Both the position numbers and the translations under genes were made by a program. DNA of 64,000 nucleotides, taken from Mycobacterium sp. 1164966.3 (lineage in GTDB: Bacteria > Actinomycetota > Actinomycetes > Mycobacteriales > Mycobacteriaceae). A model generated the notes under the pieces. That model was not told where the DNA came from. It saw nothing but the letters and a program-made list of their open reading frames with translations, and searched no databases. Where the stretch lies: the NCBI RefSeq assembly GCF_001665395.1, contig NZ_LZSG01000064.1, positions 124,001 through 188,000 of the forward strand. The letters run 5' to 3'. Below are positions 34,421 to 43,680 of the stretch, in pieces (the stretch's first letter is position 1; each line of letters opens with the position of its first letter).

Positions 34421-35377
34421 ATGGCTGCACCGCTATTGCTCCTCGACGGCGCCAGCATGTGGTTTCGCTCGTACTTCGGGGTACCGTCGTCGATCACCGC
34501 GCCCGACGGGCGGCCGGTCAATGCCGTCCGCGGATTCATCGACTCGATGGCCGTAGTGATCCGCCAGCAAAAGCCCCGCCGGCTGGCGGTGTGTCTGGAC
34601 GTGGACTGGCGCCCCCAGTTTCGCGTCGACCTGATCCCTTCCTACAAGGCGCACCGCGTTGCCGAAGAAGAGCCCGCCGGGCAGCCCGACATCGAAGAGG
34701 TGCCTGACGACCTGACGCCCCAGGTCGACATGATCATGGAGTTGCTCGACGCGTTCGGAATCCCGACGGCGGGCGCACCGGGTTTCGAAGCCGACGACGT
34801 GCTGGGCACATTGGCAGCGCGGGAAAAGAAGAATCCTGTCGTCGTGGTCAGCGGAGACCGCGACCTGTTGCAGGTGGTGACCGACGATCCCGTCCCAGTC
34901 CGCGTACTCTATTTGGGCCGCGGACTGAACAAGGCCACGTTGTTCGGGCCCGCGGACGTGGCCGAGCAATACGGCGTGCCAGTGGATCGCGCCGGACCGG
35001 CATACGCCGAGCTCGCACTGCTGCGAGGCGACCCCTCCGACGGGCTGCCGGGCGTGCCGGGCGTCGGCGAGAAGACGGCAGCAACCCTGCTCGCCCAGCA
35101 CGGCTCGCTGGAGCACATCATGGCCGCCGCGCACAACCCAAAGTCCAAGTTGGCCAAGGGTTTGCGGGCCAAACTGCTGGCCGCGACCGACTACATCAAG
35201 GCCGCGGGCGCGGTGGTGCGGGTGGCCACCGATGCTCCTGTCACGTTTTCGACGCCCACCGACACACTGCCCCTGGCTGCCGCCGACCCGGCACGCACCG
35301 CCCAACTGGCCACCGAGCTGGGCGTCGGGTCGTCGATCAAGCGCCTGCAAGCGGCGCTCGACGCGCTGCCCGACTGA
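34421..35377 (+). CDS. 5'-3' exonuclease (PolA N-domain-like)
   Basis: A 318-residue FEN/PIN-like nuclease without a polymerase part. Acidic metal-binding blocks are seen in LLLDGASMWFRSYF, CLDVDWRPQFR, GFEADDVLG and VSGDRDLLQVV. The helix-hairpin-helix LPGVPGVGEKTAATLL binds duplex DNA. It corresponds to Rv2090, a stand-alone flap endonuclease probably active in RNA-primer removal or repair. ATG 34421 is divergent from pepE. It ends 6 bp from the convergent DUF4333 gene. Confidence 0.94.
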   Translation: MAAPLLLLDGASMWFRSYFGVPSSITAPDGRPVNAVRGFIDSMAVVIRQQKPRRLAVCLDVDWRPQFRVDLIPSYKAHRVAEEEPAGQPDIEEVPDDLTPQVDMIMELLDAFGIPTAGAPGFEADDVLGTLAAREKKNPVVVVSGDRDLLQVVTDDPVPVRVLYLGRGLNKATLFGPADVAEQYGVPVDRAGPAYAELALLRGDPSDGLPGVPGVGEKTAATLLAQHGSLEHIMAAAHNPKSKLAKGLRAKLLAATDYIKAAGAVVRVATDAPVTFSTPTDTLPLAAADPARTAQLATELGVGSSIKRLQAALDALPD

Positions 35378-35383
35378 CGACTG

Positions 35384-36124
35384 CTACTGCGTCGGCCGTC
35401 CGACCTCGTAGGTGCCTTTGTCGTCCTGGAACGTCACCGTCACCTTGCGCGGGGCGCCGTCAATACTGACGTTGCAGTCGAAGCTGCCGCCCTTCTTGAC
35501 CTCAGGGTTCTTGCCGCCGTTGCACTTCACGTCTTTCACGTTCTTGGCGCCGTAGCCATTCGTCTCGTCGGTGAGGATCTGCTGCACGCCGGCCTGTGCC
35601 TTGCTGACGTCGAGCTCCTTGGTGACAAAGAAACCTGGCACCACGAAACCGAGCACCAGAATCACCGCGGCGAGGAGCACACCCACCCCACCAACAATGC
35701 CCCAGACCATTCCCGCCGACCGCTTCTTGGGCTGTTCGAAGGGCTGCGGATACTGGCCCGGCTGACCGTATTGGCCTGGCTGACCGTACTGGCCTGGCTG
35801 GCCATACTGGCCCGGTTGACCATACTGGGCCGTCTGACCGTACTGGCCGGGCTGGCCGTATTGCGCGGGCTGGCCGTATTGGGTGGGCGCGCCGTATTGC
35901 GTGGCCTGCGAGCTGGTGTCGCCGTAGCCGGGCGTGCCCGGCTGCTGATATTGCGGATACTCCGAGGGCGTGTAGGCCGGGGCATGCCACGTCGCGTCCT
36001 GGGACTGCGCCGGCTGTTGCCAGGGCGATCCCGAGACGGGTCCCATTTGGGTCGCCTGGTCGGGAGATACCTGGCCAGGCTGCTGCCACGGCTGGTACGG
36101 GTCTGACCCGTGCGGTCCGCTCAT
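35384..36124 (-). CDS. DUF4333 membrane protein with YGQPGQ tandem repeats
   Basis: A 246-residue protein. A long cytoplasmic Gln/Pro/Tyr/Gly-rich N-terminal part ends in about nine imperfect 6-residue repeats (YGQPGQ and variants, DNA 35755-35900). A membrane helix lies at about residues 139-162. The extracytoplasmic DUF4333-type domain has two cysteines (VKCNGG, FDCNV). The function is unknown; such proteins are common in Actinobacteria. The start is ATG 36124. From memory it matches Rv2091c. The 18-bp repeat units are prone to slippage. Confidence 0.9.
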   Translation of the reverse strand: MSGPHGSDPYQPWQQPGQVSPDQATQMGPVSGSPWQQPAQSQDATWHAPAYTPSEYPQYQQPGTPGYGDTSSQATQYGAPTQYGQPAQYGQPGQYGQTAQYGQPGQYGQPGQYGQPGQYGQPGQYPQPFEQPKKRSAGMVWGIVGGVGVLLAAVILVLGFVVPGFFVTKELDVSKAQAGVQQILTDETNGYGAKNVKDVKCNGGKNPEVKKGGSFDCNVSIDGAPRKVTVTFQDDKGTYEVGRPTQ

Positions 36125-36174
36125 CGTCTCTCCTCAGTCCGTGTCACGAGATGTAACCGTAGCTCCGGCCAAGC

Positions 36175-38895
36175 CTACCCGGCGTCAACTGCGACGACGC
36201 CGCGCCGCACATCATTGATAGCTTGCTTTGCGGTAGCCCGCAGCGCGGCGTCCGGCGCGGCATTGCGAACCTGGTCCAGCAGGTCGAGAACCTGTCGGCA
36301 CCAGCGCACGAAGTCTCCCGCTGACATTGGCGGATCGGCCGCGGCCAGCGCGGCGGCGAGATCCCCAGCGCGCGCCCAGCGGTAGATGACCCGGACGAAG
36401 CCGTCGTCGGGCTCACGACTTTGCGCAATCCGGTGGCGTTGCTCGTCGGCGCGCAGCGTATTGGACAGCCGCGACGTCTGCAGCAGCGCCTGGCGCACTC
36501 GTTGGGTGGGCGACTCGGCGGCATATGCGGCACCGGGCGCATCACCGCGGGCCTCATAGAGCACCGACGAGACCACCGCCGCGAGCTCGGCGGATTTCAG
36601 GCCCGCCCACGCGCCGGTGCGCAGGCACTCGGCCACCAGTAGGTCGCTCTCGCTGTAAATCCGGGCCAATAGCCGTCCGTCGTCGGTGACCTGTGGATCG
36701 GTGGACGGGCCGTGGATGAAGCCGCGTTCGGCCAGCAGTCCGACGATGCGGTCAAATGTCTTGGCCAGCGAGTTGGTGGCCGCCGCTACTTTCCGCTGCA
36801 GTTGCGCATTGTCAGCTTCGATGCGCAGATACCGCTCGGCCTCCCGGATCTGCTCTTCGCCGGCGGTGTGGGCGGGATGCCGGCGCAGTTCGGTCCGCAA
36901 GGACGCCAGCTCGGGATCGTGGAACTCGCCGGCCTGTTCCTTCCCGCCGCGTCGCCGCGCCGATACCGGCAACCCGGCGGCGGCCGACCGCAGCGCCGAC
37001 GCCAGATCCCGCCGGACCCGTGGCTGTCGATGCTCGACTCGCTTGGGCAGAGTCATCGAGCCGACCGGGGTTGATGCTCCCGAGTAGTCCGCCGACGAAA
37101 TCCGGCCCGCCCACCGGTTTTCCGTCAGCACCAACGGCCTCGGGTCAGAGTTGTCGCGCGCCGATTCCAGCACCACCGCCAACCCCCCGCGGCGGCCGTG
37201 CGTGATGGTGATGATGTCGCCGCGGCGCAGGGCAGACAGGGCGTCGTTGGCCGCCTGCCGTCGTTGCAGCCGAGATGCGCGGGCCTGCGCCCGCTCCATC
37301 TCGGACACCCTGGCGCGCAGCCGCGCGTATTCGAGGATCGGTGCGTCTGGTCCACCTAGTTCCGCCGCGATCTCGGCCAGCATCCGTTTGCCGCGTTCGA
37401 TGCCCCGGACAAGTCCGACGACGCTGCGGTCGGCCTGATATTGCGCGAAAGACTGTTCCAGCAAGCGATGCGCCTGCTGCGGACCCATCTGGTTCACCAG
37501 GTTGATCGTCATGTTGTACGACGGCGCGAACGAGCTGCGCAGCGGAAAGGTGCGGGTCGAGGCCAAGCCGGCCACCTGCGCGGGTTCGCTGTTTTCGTCG
37601 TTGGGATTCCACAGCACCACCGCGTGACCTTCGACATCGATACCCCGCCTGCCGGCGCGGCCGGTCAACTGCGTGTACTCCCCCGGGGTCAACGGCATGT
37701 GCTGCTCGCCGTTGAACTTCACCAGCCGCTCGAGCACCACCGTGCGGGCGGGCATGTTGATACCGAGCGCCAGGGTCTCGGTGGCGAACACCGCCTTGAC
37801 CAGCCCGGCGGTGAACAGCTCCTCGACGGTGTGCCGGAAGATCGGCAACATCCCAGCATGATGGGCCGCCAAACCGCGCATCAGCCCTTCTCGCCATTCG
37901 TAGTAGCCGAGCACCGCGAGGTCGGAATCCGCGAGGTCGCCGCAACGGTGGTCAATCACCTCCGCGATCCGTGCGCGCTCCTCTTCGGTGGTCAGCCGCA
38001 GCGGCGATCGCAGGCACTGGGCGACGGCCGCGTCGCAGCCGGCCCGGGAGAACACGAAAGTGATCACCGGCAGCAACGCCTCGGAGTCCAGGACCGCGAT
38101 CACCTCCGGGCGCGCCGGCGGCCGGTAGAAGCGCGGCCGATTCGAGCCGCCCCGGCCGGAATTGCGGCGCGGCTGCCAGTCCGCCAGCCGATCGGCCTCA
38201 CGACGATGCGCGATATGGCGCAGCAGCGCGGGATCAACGCTGGACTTGTCGGTTTTGCTGTCGTAGTCGAACAGGTCGAAGAGTCGCTTGCCGACCATGA
38301 CGTGTTGCCACAACGGCACCGGCCGGTGCTCGTCGACCACCACTGTCGTGTCGCCGCGCACAGTCTGGATCCAGCCACCGAACTCTTCGGCGTTGCTCAC
38401 CGTCGCCGACAGGCTGACCACCCGCACCTCGTCGGGCAGATGCAGAATGACCTCCTCCCAGACCGGCCCCCGCATCCGGTCCGCGAGGAAATGCACCTCG
38501 TCCATCACTACGTAGGAAAGTCCTTGCAGCGCAAGCGAATCGGCGTAGAGCATGTTGCGCAGCACCTCGGTGGTCATCACCACCACGGGGGCGTCGCCGT
38601 TGACCGACATGTCGCCGGTCAGCAGTCCGATCAGGTCGCGCCCGTAGCGCGCCGTCAGGTCGGTGTGCTTCTGGTTGCTCAGTGCCTTGAGCGGTGTGGT
38701 GTAGAAGCACTTGCCGCCCGACGCCAGCGCCAGGTGCACCGCGAATTCACCGACGACCGTCTTGCCGGCGCCGGTGGGCGCGCAGACCAGCACACCGTGG
38801 CCGCCTTCCAGCGCCGCACACGCCCGCCGCTGAAAGTCGTCCAGCGAGAATTGCAGCTCGGCGCTGAACCTTGCGAGCTCGGTCAGCTCGGTCAC
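36175..38895 (-). CDS. helY: Ski2-like ATP-dependent helicase HelY
   Basis: A 906-residue DExH helicase. Walker A is APTGAGKT near residue 36, the DEVH box is in VVMDEVHFLADRMRG, and motif III is SATVSNAEEF. Motif VI is in QLTGRAGRRGID, and a C-terminal DSHCT-like region follows. It resembles Mtr4/Ski2 RNA helicases; in mycobacteria the substrate (DNA or RNA) is not settled. GTG 38895 (VTELTELARFSAEL) gives the standard length; an in-frame extension to 38976 would read through a palindrome and is rejected. It follows tatC on the same strand. Confidence 0.93.
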   Translation of the reverse strand: MTELTELARFSAELQFSLDDFQRRACAALEGGHGVLVCAPTGAGKTVVGEFAVHLALASGGKCFYTTPLKALSNQKHTDLTARYGRDLIGLLTGDMSVNGDAPVVVMTTEVLRNMLYADSLALQGLSYVVMDEVHFLADRMRGPVWEEVILHLPDEVRVVSLSATVSNAEEFGGWIQTVRGDTTVVVDEHRPVPLWQHVMVGKRLFDLFDYDSKTDKSSVDPALLRHIAHRREADRLADWQPRRNSGRGGSNRPRFYRPPARPEVIAVLDSEALLPVITFVFSRAGCDAAVAQCLRSPLRLTTEEERARIAEVIDHRCGDLADSDLAVLGYYEWREGLMRGLAAHHAGMLPIFRHTVEELFTAGLVKAVFATETLALGINMPARTVVLERLVKFNGEQHMPLTPGEYTQLTGRAGRRGIDVEGHAVVLWNPNDENSEPAQVAGLASTRTFPLRSSFAPSYNMTINLVNQMGPQQAHRLLEQSFAQYQADRSVVGLVRGIERGKRMLAEIAAELGGPDAPILEYARLRARVSEMERAQARASRLQRRQAANDALSALRRGDIITITHGRRGGLAVVLESARDNSDPRPLVLTENRWAGRISSADYSGASTPVGSMTLPKRVEHRQPRVRRDLASALRSAAAGLPVSARRRGGKEQAGEFHDPELASLRTELRRHPAHTAGEEQIREAERYLRIEADNAQLQRKVAAATNSLAKTFDRIVGLLAERGFIHGPSTDPQVTDDGRLLARIYSESDLLVAECLRTGAWAGLKSAELAAVVSSVLYEARGDAPGAAYAAESPTQRVRQALLQTSRLSNTLRADEQRHRIAQSREPDDGFVRVIYRWARAGDLAAALAAADPPMSAGDFVRWCRQVLDLLDQVRNAAPDAALRATAKQAINDVRRGVVAVDAG

Positions 38896-38910
38896 GTCGA
38901 CGCCATCTCG

Positions 38911-38972
38911 CGTGAGGGTGCGCAAATGTACGTCGAAATCGGTGTTTCGGCGTACATTTGCGCGCCCTCGCG
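38911..38972. repeat. Palindromic element with 28-bp arms upstream of helY
   Basis: The arms 38911-38938 and 38945-38972 pair at 25 of 28 positions around a 6-nt loop. The core word GCGCAAATGTACG is perfectly inverted. All three mismatches are C-to-T changes in the left arm, so a + strand RNA would form G-U pairs and keep a complete stem. It lies between the tatC stop (38983) and the helY start (38895). A terminator, operator or REP-like mobile unit are all possible. Confidence 0.8.
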
Positions 38973-38982
38973 GCAAGAAGGT

Positions 38983-39936
38983 TCAGGTGACGTCGTCATG
39001 AGTTCCGCCAACCGCCGAGGGTGCAGTCATTGGCTCCGGCGGTTCGATGACCGAGGCTTCGTCGTCGGCGATCTGCGCTTCGCGCTTGGCTTTTCGCTTG
39101 TCGTGCAGCCGGGCGATCTGAATGGCGAACTCGAGCAGCACGGTCAACGCCAGGCCGAGCGCCGTCATGGAGAAAGGATCGGACCCCGGCGTGAACACCG
39201 CGGCGAAGACGAACATCGCGAAGATCAGACCACGCCGCCACGACTTGAGCCGTTCGTAGGGCAGCAGACCCACCATGTTGAGCATGACGATCAGCAGCGG
39301 GAATTCGAAGCTGACGCCGAACACCACCAGCAGGTTGATCAGGAAGCCGAAATACCGGTCGCCGGACAGGGCGGTCACCTGTACGTCGCTGCCCACGGTC
39401 AGCAGGAAGCCCAGCGCCTTGGACAGCACCAGATACGCCAGCACGGCCCCGCCGACGAAGAGCACCGCCGCGGGGATCACGAACGCCACCGCGAAGCGGC
39501 GTTCCTTCTTGTAGAGCCCTGGGGTGATGAAGGCCCACAGCTGGTAGAACCACACCGGGCAGGCCAACACGATGCCGGCCGCCATGCCGACCTTGAGGCG
39601 CAGCATGAATTGATCGAACGGCGCGGTGGCCAGCAGGCGGCACTGCCCGTCGGCGCTGATCTCCGCCCGCGCCGACTGCGGCAGGGAGCAGTAGGGATGC
39701 CGCAGCCACTCGCCGAGGCTTTCCAGCCCGAAGATGGAATGCGAGTACCAGACGAAGCCGAAGATCGTGGTGAGCAAGATGGCGGCCAGGGAGATCAGCA
39801 GCCGGGTGCGCAGCTCGGTGAGGTGGTCCACCAGCGACATCGTCGCGTCGGGATTGGTGCGGCTACGCCGGTTGCGCGGGTTAAGCCGCTTCAATAAGCC
39901 CGCGGTGCGCGCGGAGGTCTTGAAAATTTTCACCAC
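38983..39936 (-). CDS. tatC: Twin-arginine translocase subunit TatC
   Basis: A protein of 317 residues with six membrane helices. Family marks are MSLVDHLTELRTRLLIS before helix 1 (substrate-recognition Glu in HLTELR) and FEFPLLIVMLN. TatC binds RR signal peptides and forms the core of the Tat exporter with TatA/TatB. A charged C-terminal tail ends HDDVT. The start is GTG 39936 or the adjacent GTG 39933, about 12 codons longer than the start I recall for M. tuberculosis; no clear ribosome site decides. It is 42 bp downstream of tatA. Confidence 0.95.
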   Translation of the reverse strand: MVKIFKTSARTAGLLKRLNPRNRRSRTNPDATMSLVDHLTELRTRLLISLAAILLTTIFGFVWYSHSIFGLESLGEWLRHPYCSLPQSARAEISADGQCRLLATAPFDQFMLRLKVGMAAGIVLACPVWFYQLWAFITPGLYKKERRFAVAFVIPAAVLFVGGAVLAYLVLSKALGFLLTVGSDVQVTALSGDRYFGFLINLLVVFGVSFEFPLLIVMLNMVGLLPYERLKSWRRGLIFAMFVFAAVFTPGSDPFSMTALGLALTVLLEFAIQIARLHDKRKAKREAQIADDEASVIEPPEPMTAPSAVGGTHDDVT

Positions 39937-39978
39937 GCTCGGTCAGGGGCGCCTAGGCACCGCGACGGCGATGCCGGG

Positions 39979-40239
39979 CTAGGCCGGCCGCGCCTCGGGG
40001 TGATCCTGCTGTTGAGTCGTTGGCTGCTCGACGCGCTGCGACTGCACGGGCGTCGGCGTCTCGATGGCGGCAGACTCCTTGGGTTTCCCCTCGCTCTGCA
40101 TTTCGCGGACCTCGGACTTGAAGATCCGCAGCGACTTGCCCAACGAGCGCGCCGCGTCGGGGAGTCGCTTAGCACCGAACAACACGATCACCACCACGAT
40201 GAGGATCGCCCAGTGCCACGGACCAAAAGCACCTGTCAC
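39979..40239 (-). CDS. tatA: Sec-independent translocase protein TatA
   Basis: An 86-residue protein. A short N-terminus leads to one membrane helix (HWAILIVVVIVLFGA), the hinge FGAKRLPD, an amphipathic helix (AARSLGKSLRIFKSEVREMQ) and an acidic/polar tail. TatA oligomers form the passage for folded proteins. I chose GTG 40239 because GGAGG lies eight bases upstream; longer starts would add a non-conserved extension. It is co-directional with tatC. Confidence 0.95.
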   Translation of the reverse strand: MTGAFGPWHWAILIVVVIVLFGAKRLPDAARSLGKSLRIFKSEVREMQSEGKPKESAAIETPTPVQSQRVEQPTTQQQDHPEARPA

Positions 40240-40327
40240 TTTGATTACCTCCAGACGTTCATCCGATGCTACCGCAGCCAAGTCAACTGCCGGCGTGCTC
40301 GCGACGGCGTGGTGACCCGCGCAGGCC

Positions 40328-41296
40328 TCAGGCCTGGGCCGCGACCTGGTAGGACTCTAGGGCGGCGACCGCGGCGTCCTTGACTCGCCGCGCCAGCGGC
40401 TCCGGCGACAATACCCGCACCGCCGCCCCGAACCCCAGGACGAGGCGCGTCATCCAGTCGTCGGAGGCGTAGGTCATCACCGCCTCACAGGACCCGTCCG
40501 GCAACTCGCGTACCTCGCGCATCGGGTAGTACTCGAACATCCACGCTGCTGAGGGCGCCACCCAGAGCTTGGCCGACGGCAGCGACGGATCGCCATCGAA
40601 CAGTGACGTGTCCGGCGGTGCCTGTAGCGCCGGCTCGGGTGGGGCGGCCGGCTCGTCCAGCTCCGTTGCGTCGACGATGCGGTCGAATCGGAACAGCCGA
40701 ACCCCTTCGGCCTCGCGAGACCAGGCCTCCAAGTAGCTGTGACCGCCGATGAGCAGCACGCGGATGGGATCGACGATGCGGGTTGTCAGCGTGTCATGCG
40801 AAGCGGCGTAATAGTCGATCCTCAGCGCGTGCTTGTCCTGCACGGCGGTCCGCACGGCAGCCGCCGCACGGCTCTCGATGGGAGCCGGCTCGTCGACGGC
40901 AGCCACCGTGCTGTCGTTGCCGGCGGCGCCGGCCGCGGCCGCAAGCTTGGCGATCGCGCTGCGCGCCGCCTGCGGGTCGACCACCCCGGGGATGTCGGCC
41001 AGCGCCCGCAGCGCCACCAGCAGGCCGGTTGCTTCGGGTGAGGTCAGCTTGAGCGGCCGGTCGATGCCTGCCGAGAACGTGACTTCGATGGTGTCGCCGG
41101 AGAATTGGAAGTCGATGAGATCACCCGGCGAGTAGCCGGGCAGCCCGCACATCCACAGCTGGTTGAGGTCGGCCTCGAGCTGACGGGGCGATACTCCCAG
41201 CTCGGCGGCGGCCTCGGCACGGGTGATCCGCGGGTTGGCCTGAAAATAGGGCACCATGTTGAGCAGCCGGACCAGCCGGGTGGAAACGGGAGTCAT
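40328..41296 (-). CDS. pafC: WYL-domain transcriptional regulator PafC
   Basis: A 322-residue regulator. A winged-helix N-terminus (RLVRLLNMVPYFQANPRITRAEAAAELGVS) is followed by a WYL domain in the middle (RIDYYAASHDTLTTRIVDPIRVLLIGGHSYLEAWSREA) and a WCX-like C-terminus. PafC works with PafB as an activator of the RecA/LexA-independent DNA-damage response in mycobacteria. ATG 41296 overlaps the pafB stop by 4 nt, so translation is coupled. It is the last gene of pafA-pafB-pafC. Confidence 0.94.
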   Translation of the reverse strand: MTPVSTRLVRLLNMVPYFQANPRITRAEAAAELGVSPRQLEADLNQLWMCGLPGYSPGDLIDFQFSGDTIEVTFSAGIDRPLKLTSPEATGLLVALRALADIPGVVDPQAARSAIAKLAAAAGAAGNDSTVAAVDEPAPIESRAAAAVRTAVQDKHALRIDYYAASHDTLTTRIVDPIRVLLIGGHSYLEAWSREAEGVRLFRFDRIVDATELDEPAAPPEPALQAPPDTSLFDGDPSLPSAKLWVAPSAAWMFEYYPMREVRELPDGSCEAVMTYASDDWMTRLVLGFGAAVRVLSPEPLARRVKDAAVAALESYQVAAQA

Positions 41297-42288
41297 GAGG
41301 CCTCCCCGACGCCTGCATGGGCTGTCAACCGGGCCAGCACATCCTCGCGCAGCGACTGCGGCTCCAGCACGATCGCGTCGGCACCGTAGCCGGTGATGTC
41401 TCGGGCCAGCTGGTCGGAAGATCCGACGTCGAGCTCGACCACCTCACCGTCGCGGCCGGCCAGTTGCCGCGGCCCCAGAGACTTTCCGGTGCGGCGCAGC
41501 TCGGTAGCGCGGCCCTCGGCCACCCACACAGTTGCCTGAACGCCGCTCGGTGCCTCCCCGACCGCTTGCACGACGATCCCGCGCAGGTCCGCATCCGCGG
41601 GCACGGTGACCGCCCCGGGCGGCCCGATCGGCGTGACCTCGGCGCCTATTCGCGACAGCCGGAAGGTGCGGGTGTCGTCGCGGTCGCGGTCGTGGCCGAC
41701 CAGATACCAGCGGCCCCGCTCGGTGATGACCCCCCACGGTTCGACGGTACGAGTGGTGTAGGGCGCGCTGCGCGACGACCGATGGGGGAACTGCACCGCC
41801 TGCCCAGAAGCGATGGCCGACAACAGGACTCCGAGCACCTCCTCCGACCCGCGCAGCCCCGGCACGCCGGCGGCCGACGCGATGGCCACCGGGGCATCCG
41901 GTTCGACGTCCAGCCCGGCAGCGCGCAGCTTGAGCAATGCACCCTGGGTCGCGGTGATCAATTCGGGCGACTCCCACAGCTGGGCGGCGACGGCCACCGC
42001 GGCGGCCTCGTCGGGCGTCAGCTCGACCGGCGGCAGTTCATACGCGTCGCGATTGATCCGGTAGCCCTCGGTGGGGTCCAGGCTCGACACTTTGCCGATC
42101 TCGAGCGGGATGCCGAGGTCGCGCAACTCGTTCTTGTCGCGTTCGAACATCCGCGAGAACGCCTCGGCGCTGGGACTCTCCGAATAGCCCGCCACGCTGG
42201 ACCTGATCTTGTCGGCGGTGATGTAGCCGCGGGTGGACAACAGGGCGATGACAAGGTTCACCAGCCGTTCGACTTTCGAAGTCGCCAT
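41293..42288 (-). CDS. pafB: WYL-domain transcriptional regulator PafB
   Basis: A 331-residue paralogue of PafC: a winged-helix start (KVERLVNLVIALLSTRGYITADKIR), a WYL segment (TRTVEPWGVITERGRWYLVGHDRDRDDTR) and a WCX-type C-terminus. Together with PafC it forms an activator of DNA-repair genes that responds to single-stranded DNA. ATG 42288 lies 33 bp from the pafA stop. It is operonic with pafA, as in M. tuberculosis (Rv2096c). Confidence 0.94.
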   Translation of the reverse strand: MATSKVERLVNLVIALLSTRGYITADKIRSSVAGYSESPSAEAFSRMFERDKNELRDLGIPLEIGKVSSLDPTEGYRINRDAYELPPVELTPDEAAAVAVAAQLWESPELITATQGALLKLRAAGLDVEPDAPVAIASAAGVPGLRGSEEVLGVLLSAIASGQAVQFPHRSSRSAPYTTRTVEPWGVITERGRWYLVGHDRDRDDTRTFRLSRIGAEVTPIGPPGAVTVPADADLRGIVVQAVGEAPSGVQATVWVAEGRATELRRTGKSLGPRQLAGRDGEVVELDVGSSDQLARDITGYGADAIVLEPQSLREDVLARLTAHAGVGEAS

Positions 42289-42321
42289 TTGCTCCAGCCT
42301 AGATCGAGTGGAGTGTGCGGT

Positions 42322-43680
42322 TTACATGCTCGCGATGAGCCGTTTCACCCGCTCGTCGACCGCCCGGAAGGGGTCTTTGCACAGCACGGTGCGCTGCGCC
42401 TGGTCGTTGAGTTTGAGGTGAACCCAGTCGACAGTAAAGTCACGCCCCGCCGCCTGGGCAGCGCTGATGAACTCGCCACGCAGCCTGGCGCGGGTGGTCT
42501 GCGGCGGATGGTCGACGGCCTCCGCGATGTCCTCGTCGGTGGTGACACGCGTCGCGAGGCCCTTGCGCTGCAGCAGGTCGAACACGCCGCGGCCGCGCTT
42601 GATGTCGTGGTAGGCCAAATCGAGCTGAGCGATCTTCGGGTCGGACAGCTCCATGTTGTAGCGGTCCTGGTAGCGCTGGAACAGCTTGCGCTTGATCACC
42701 CAGTCGATCTCGGTGTCCACCTTCGCGAAATCCTGGCTCTCGACGGCGTCGAGCTGGCGGCCCCACAGGTCGACGACCTGCTCGATCTGCGCGTTGGGCT
42801 CCCGGATCTGCAAATGCTCGACGGCCCGGCTGTAGTACTCCCGCTGAATGTCCAGCGCACTTGCCTGGCGCCCACCCGCCAGCCGGACCGGCCGGCGCCC
42901 GGTGATGTCGTGGCTGACTTCGCGGATGGCGCGGATCGGGTTGTCCAGTGAGAAGTCGCGGAACGGTACGCCGGCTTCGATCATCTCGAGCACCAGCGCC
43001 GCGGTGCCCACCTTGAGCATGGTGGTGGTCTCGCACATGTTGGAGTCGCCGACGATGACGTGCAGCCGCCGGTACTTCTCGGCGTCGGCGTGCGGCTCGT
43101 CGCGGGTGTTGATGATGGGCCGGCTGCGGGTGGTGGCCGACGAGACGCCTTCCCAGATGTGCTCAGCGCGTTGTGACAGGCAGAAGGTCGCCGCCTTGGG
43201 GGTCTGCAGCACCTTGCCCGCCCCGCAGATCAGCTGCCGGGTGACCAAGAATGGCAGCAGCACATCGGAGATCCGGGAGAACTCGCCGGCGCGGACGATC
43301 AGATAGTTCTCGTGGCAGCCGTACGAGTTGCCCGCTGAATCGGTGTTGTTCTTGAACAGGTAGATGTCGCCGCCGATGCCCTCGTCGGCCAAGCGCTGCT
43401 CGGCGTCGACGAGCAGGTCTTCGAGAACCCACTCGCCGGCCCGGTCATGGGTGACCAGTTGCACCAGGCTGTCGCATTCGGCGGTGGCGTATTCGGGATG
43501 GCTGCCGACGTCGAGGTACAGCCGAGCGCCGTTACGCAGGAAAACGTTGGAGCTGCGGCCCCAGGACACCACACGGCGAAACAGGTAGCGCGCCACCTCG
43601 TCCGGCGACAGGCGCCGATGGCCGTGGAAGGTGCAGGTGACACCGAACTCGGTCTCGATGCCCATGATTCGCCGCTGCAC
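42322..43680 (-). CDS. pafA: Pup-protein ligase PafA
   Basis: A 452-residue glutamine-synthetase-like ligase that joins the C-terminal glutamate of Pup to substrate lysines using ATP. The N-terminal MGIETEFGV carries the metal-binding Glu9, and GARLYLDVGSHPEY carries the catalytic Asp57. The KNNTDSAGNSYGCHENY block and NTRDEPHADAEKYRRLHVI are typical. The sequence is close to M. tuberculosis PafA along its whole length. The start is GTG 43680 (MQRRIMG). Unlike many genomes, it is separated from the proteasome genes by a vapBC module. Confidence 0.97.
   Translation of the reverse strand: MQRRIMGIETEFGVTCTFHGHRRLSPDEVARYLFRRVVSWGRSSNVFLRNGARLYLDVGSHPEYATAECDSLVQLVTHDRAGEWVLEDLLVDAEQRLADEGIGGDIYLFKNNTDSAGNSYGCHENYLIVRAGEFSRISDVLLPFLVTRQLICGAGKVLQTPKAATFCLSQRAEHIWEGVSSATTRSRPIINTRDEPHADAEKYRRLHVIVGDSNMCETTTMLKVGTAALVLEMIEAGVPFRDFSLDNPIRAIREVSHDITGRRPVRLAGGRQASALDIQREYYSRAVEHLQIREPNAQIEQVVDLWGRQLDAVESQDFAKVDTEIDWVIKRKLFQRYQDRYNMELSDPKIAQLDLAYHDIKRGRGVFDLLQRKGLATRVTTDEDIAEAVDHPPQTTRARLRGEFISAAQAAGRDFTVDWVHLKLNDQAQRTVLCKDPFRAVDERVKRLIASM

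Noticed and set aside
38896..38976. Longer HelY start at 38976
   Set aside because: The extension would translate the 28-bp palindrome, and the conserved protein begins at GTG 38895.
37441..39897. Very long open frame on the + strand opposite helY and tatC
   Set aside because: It is the mirror of high-GC coding sequence on the other strand. Its protein is rich in Arg, His, Gln and Gly with no motif, and it crosses two genes.
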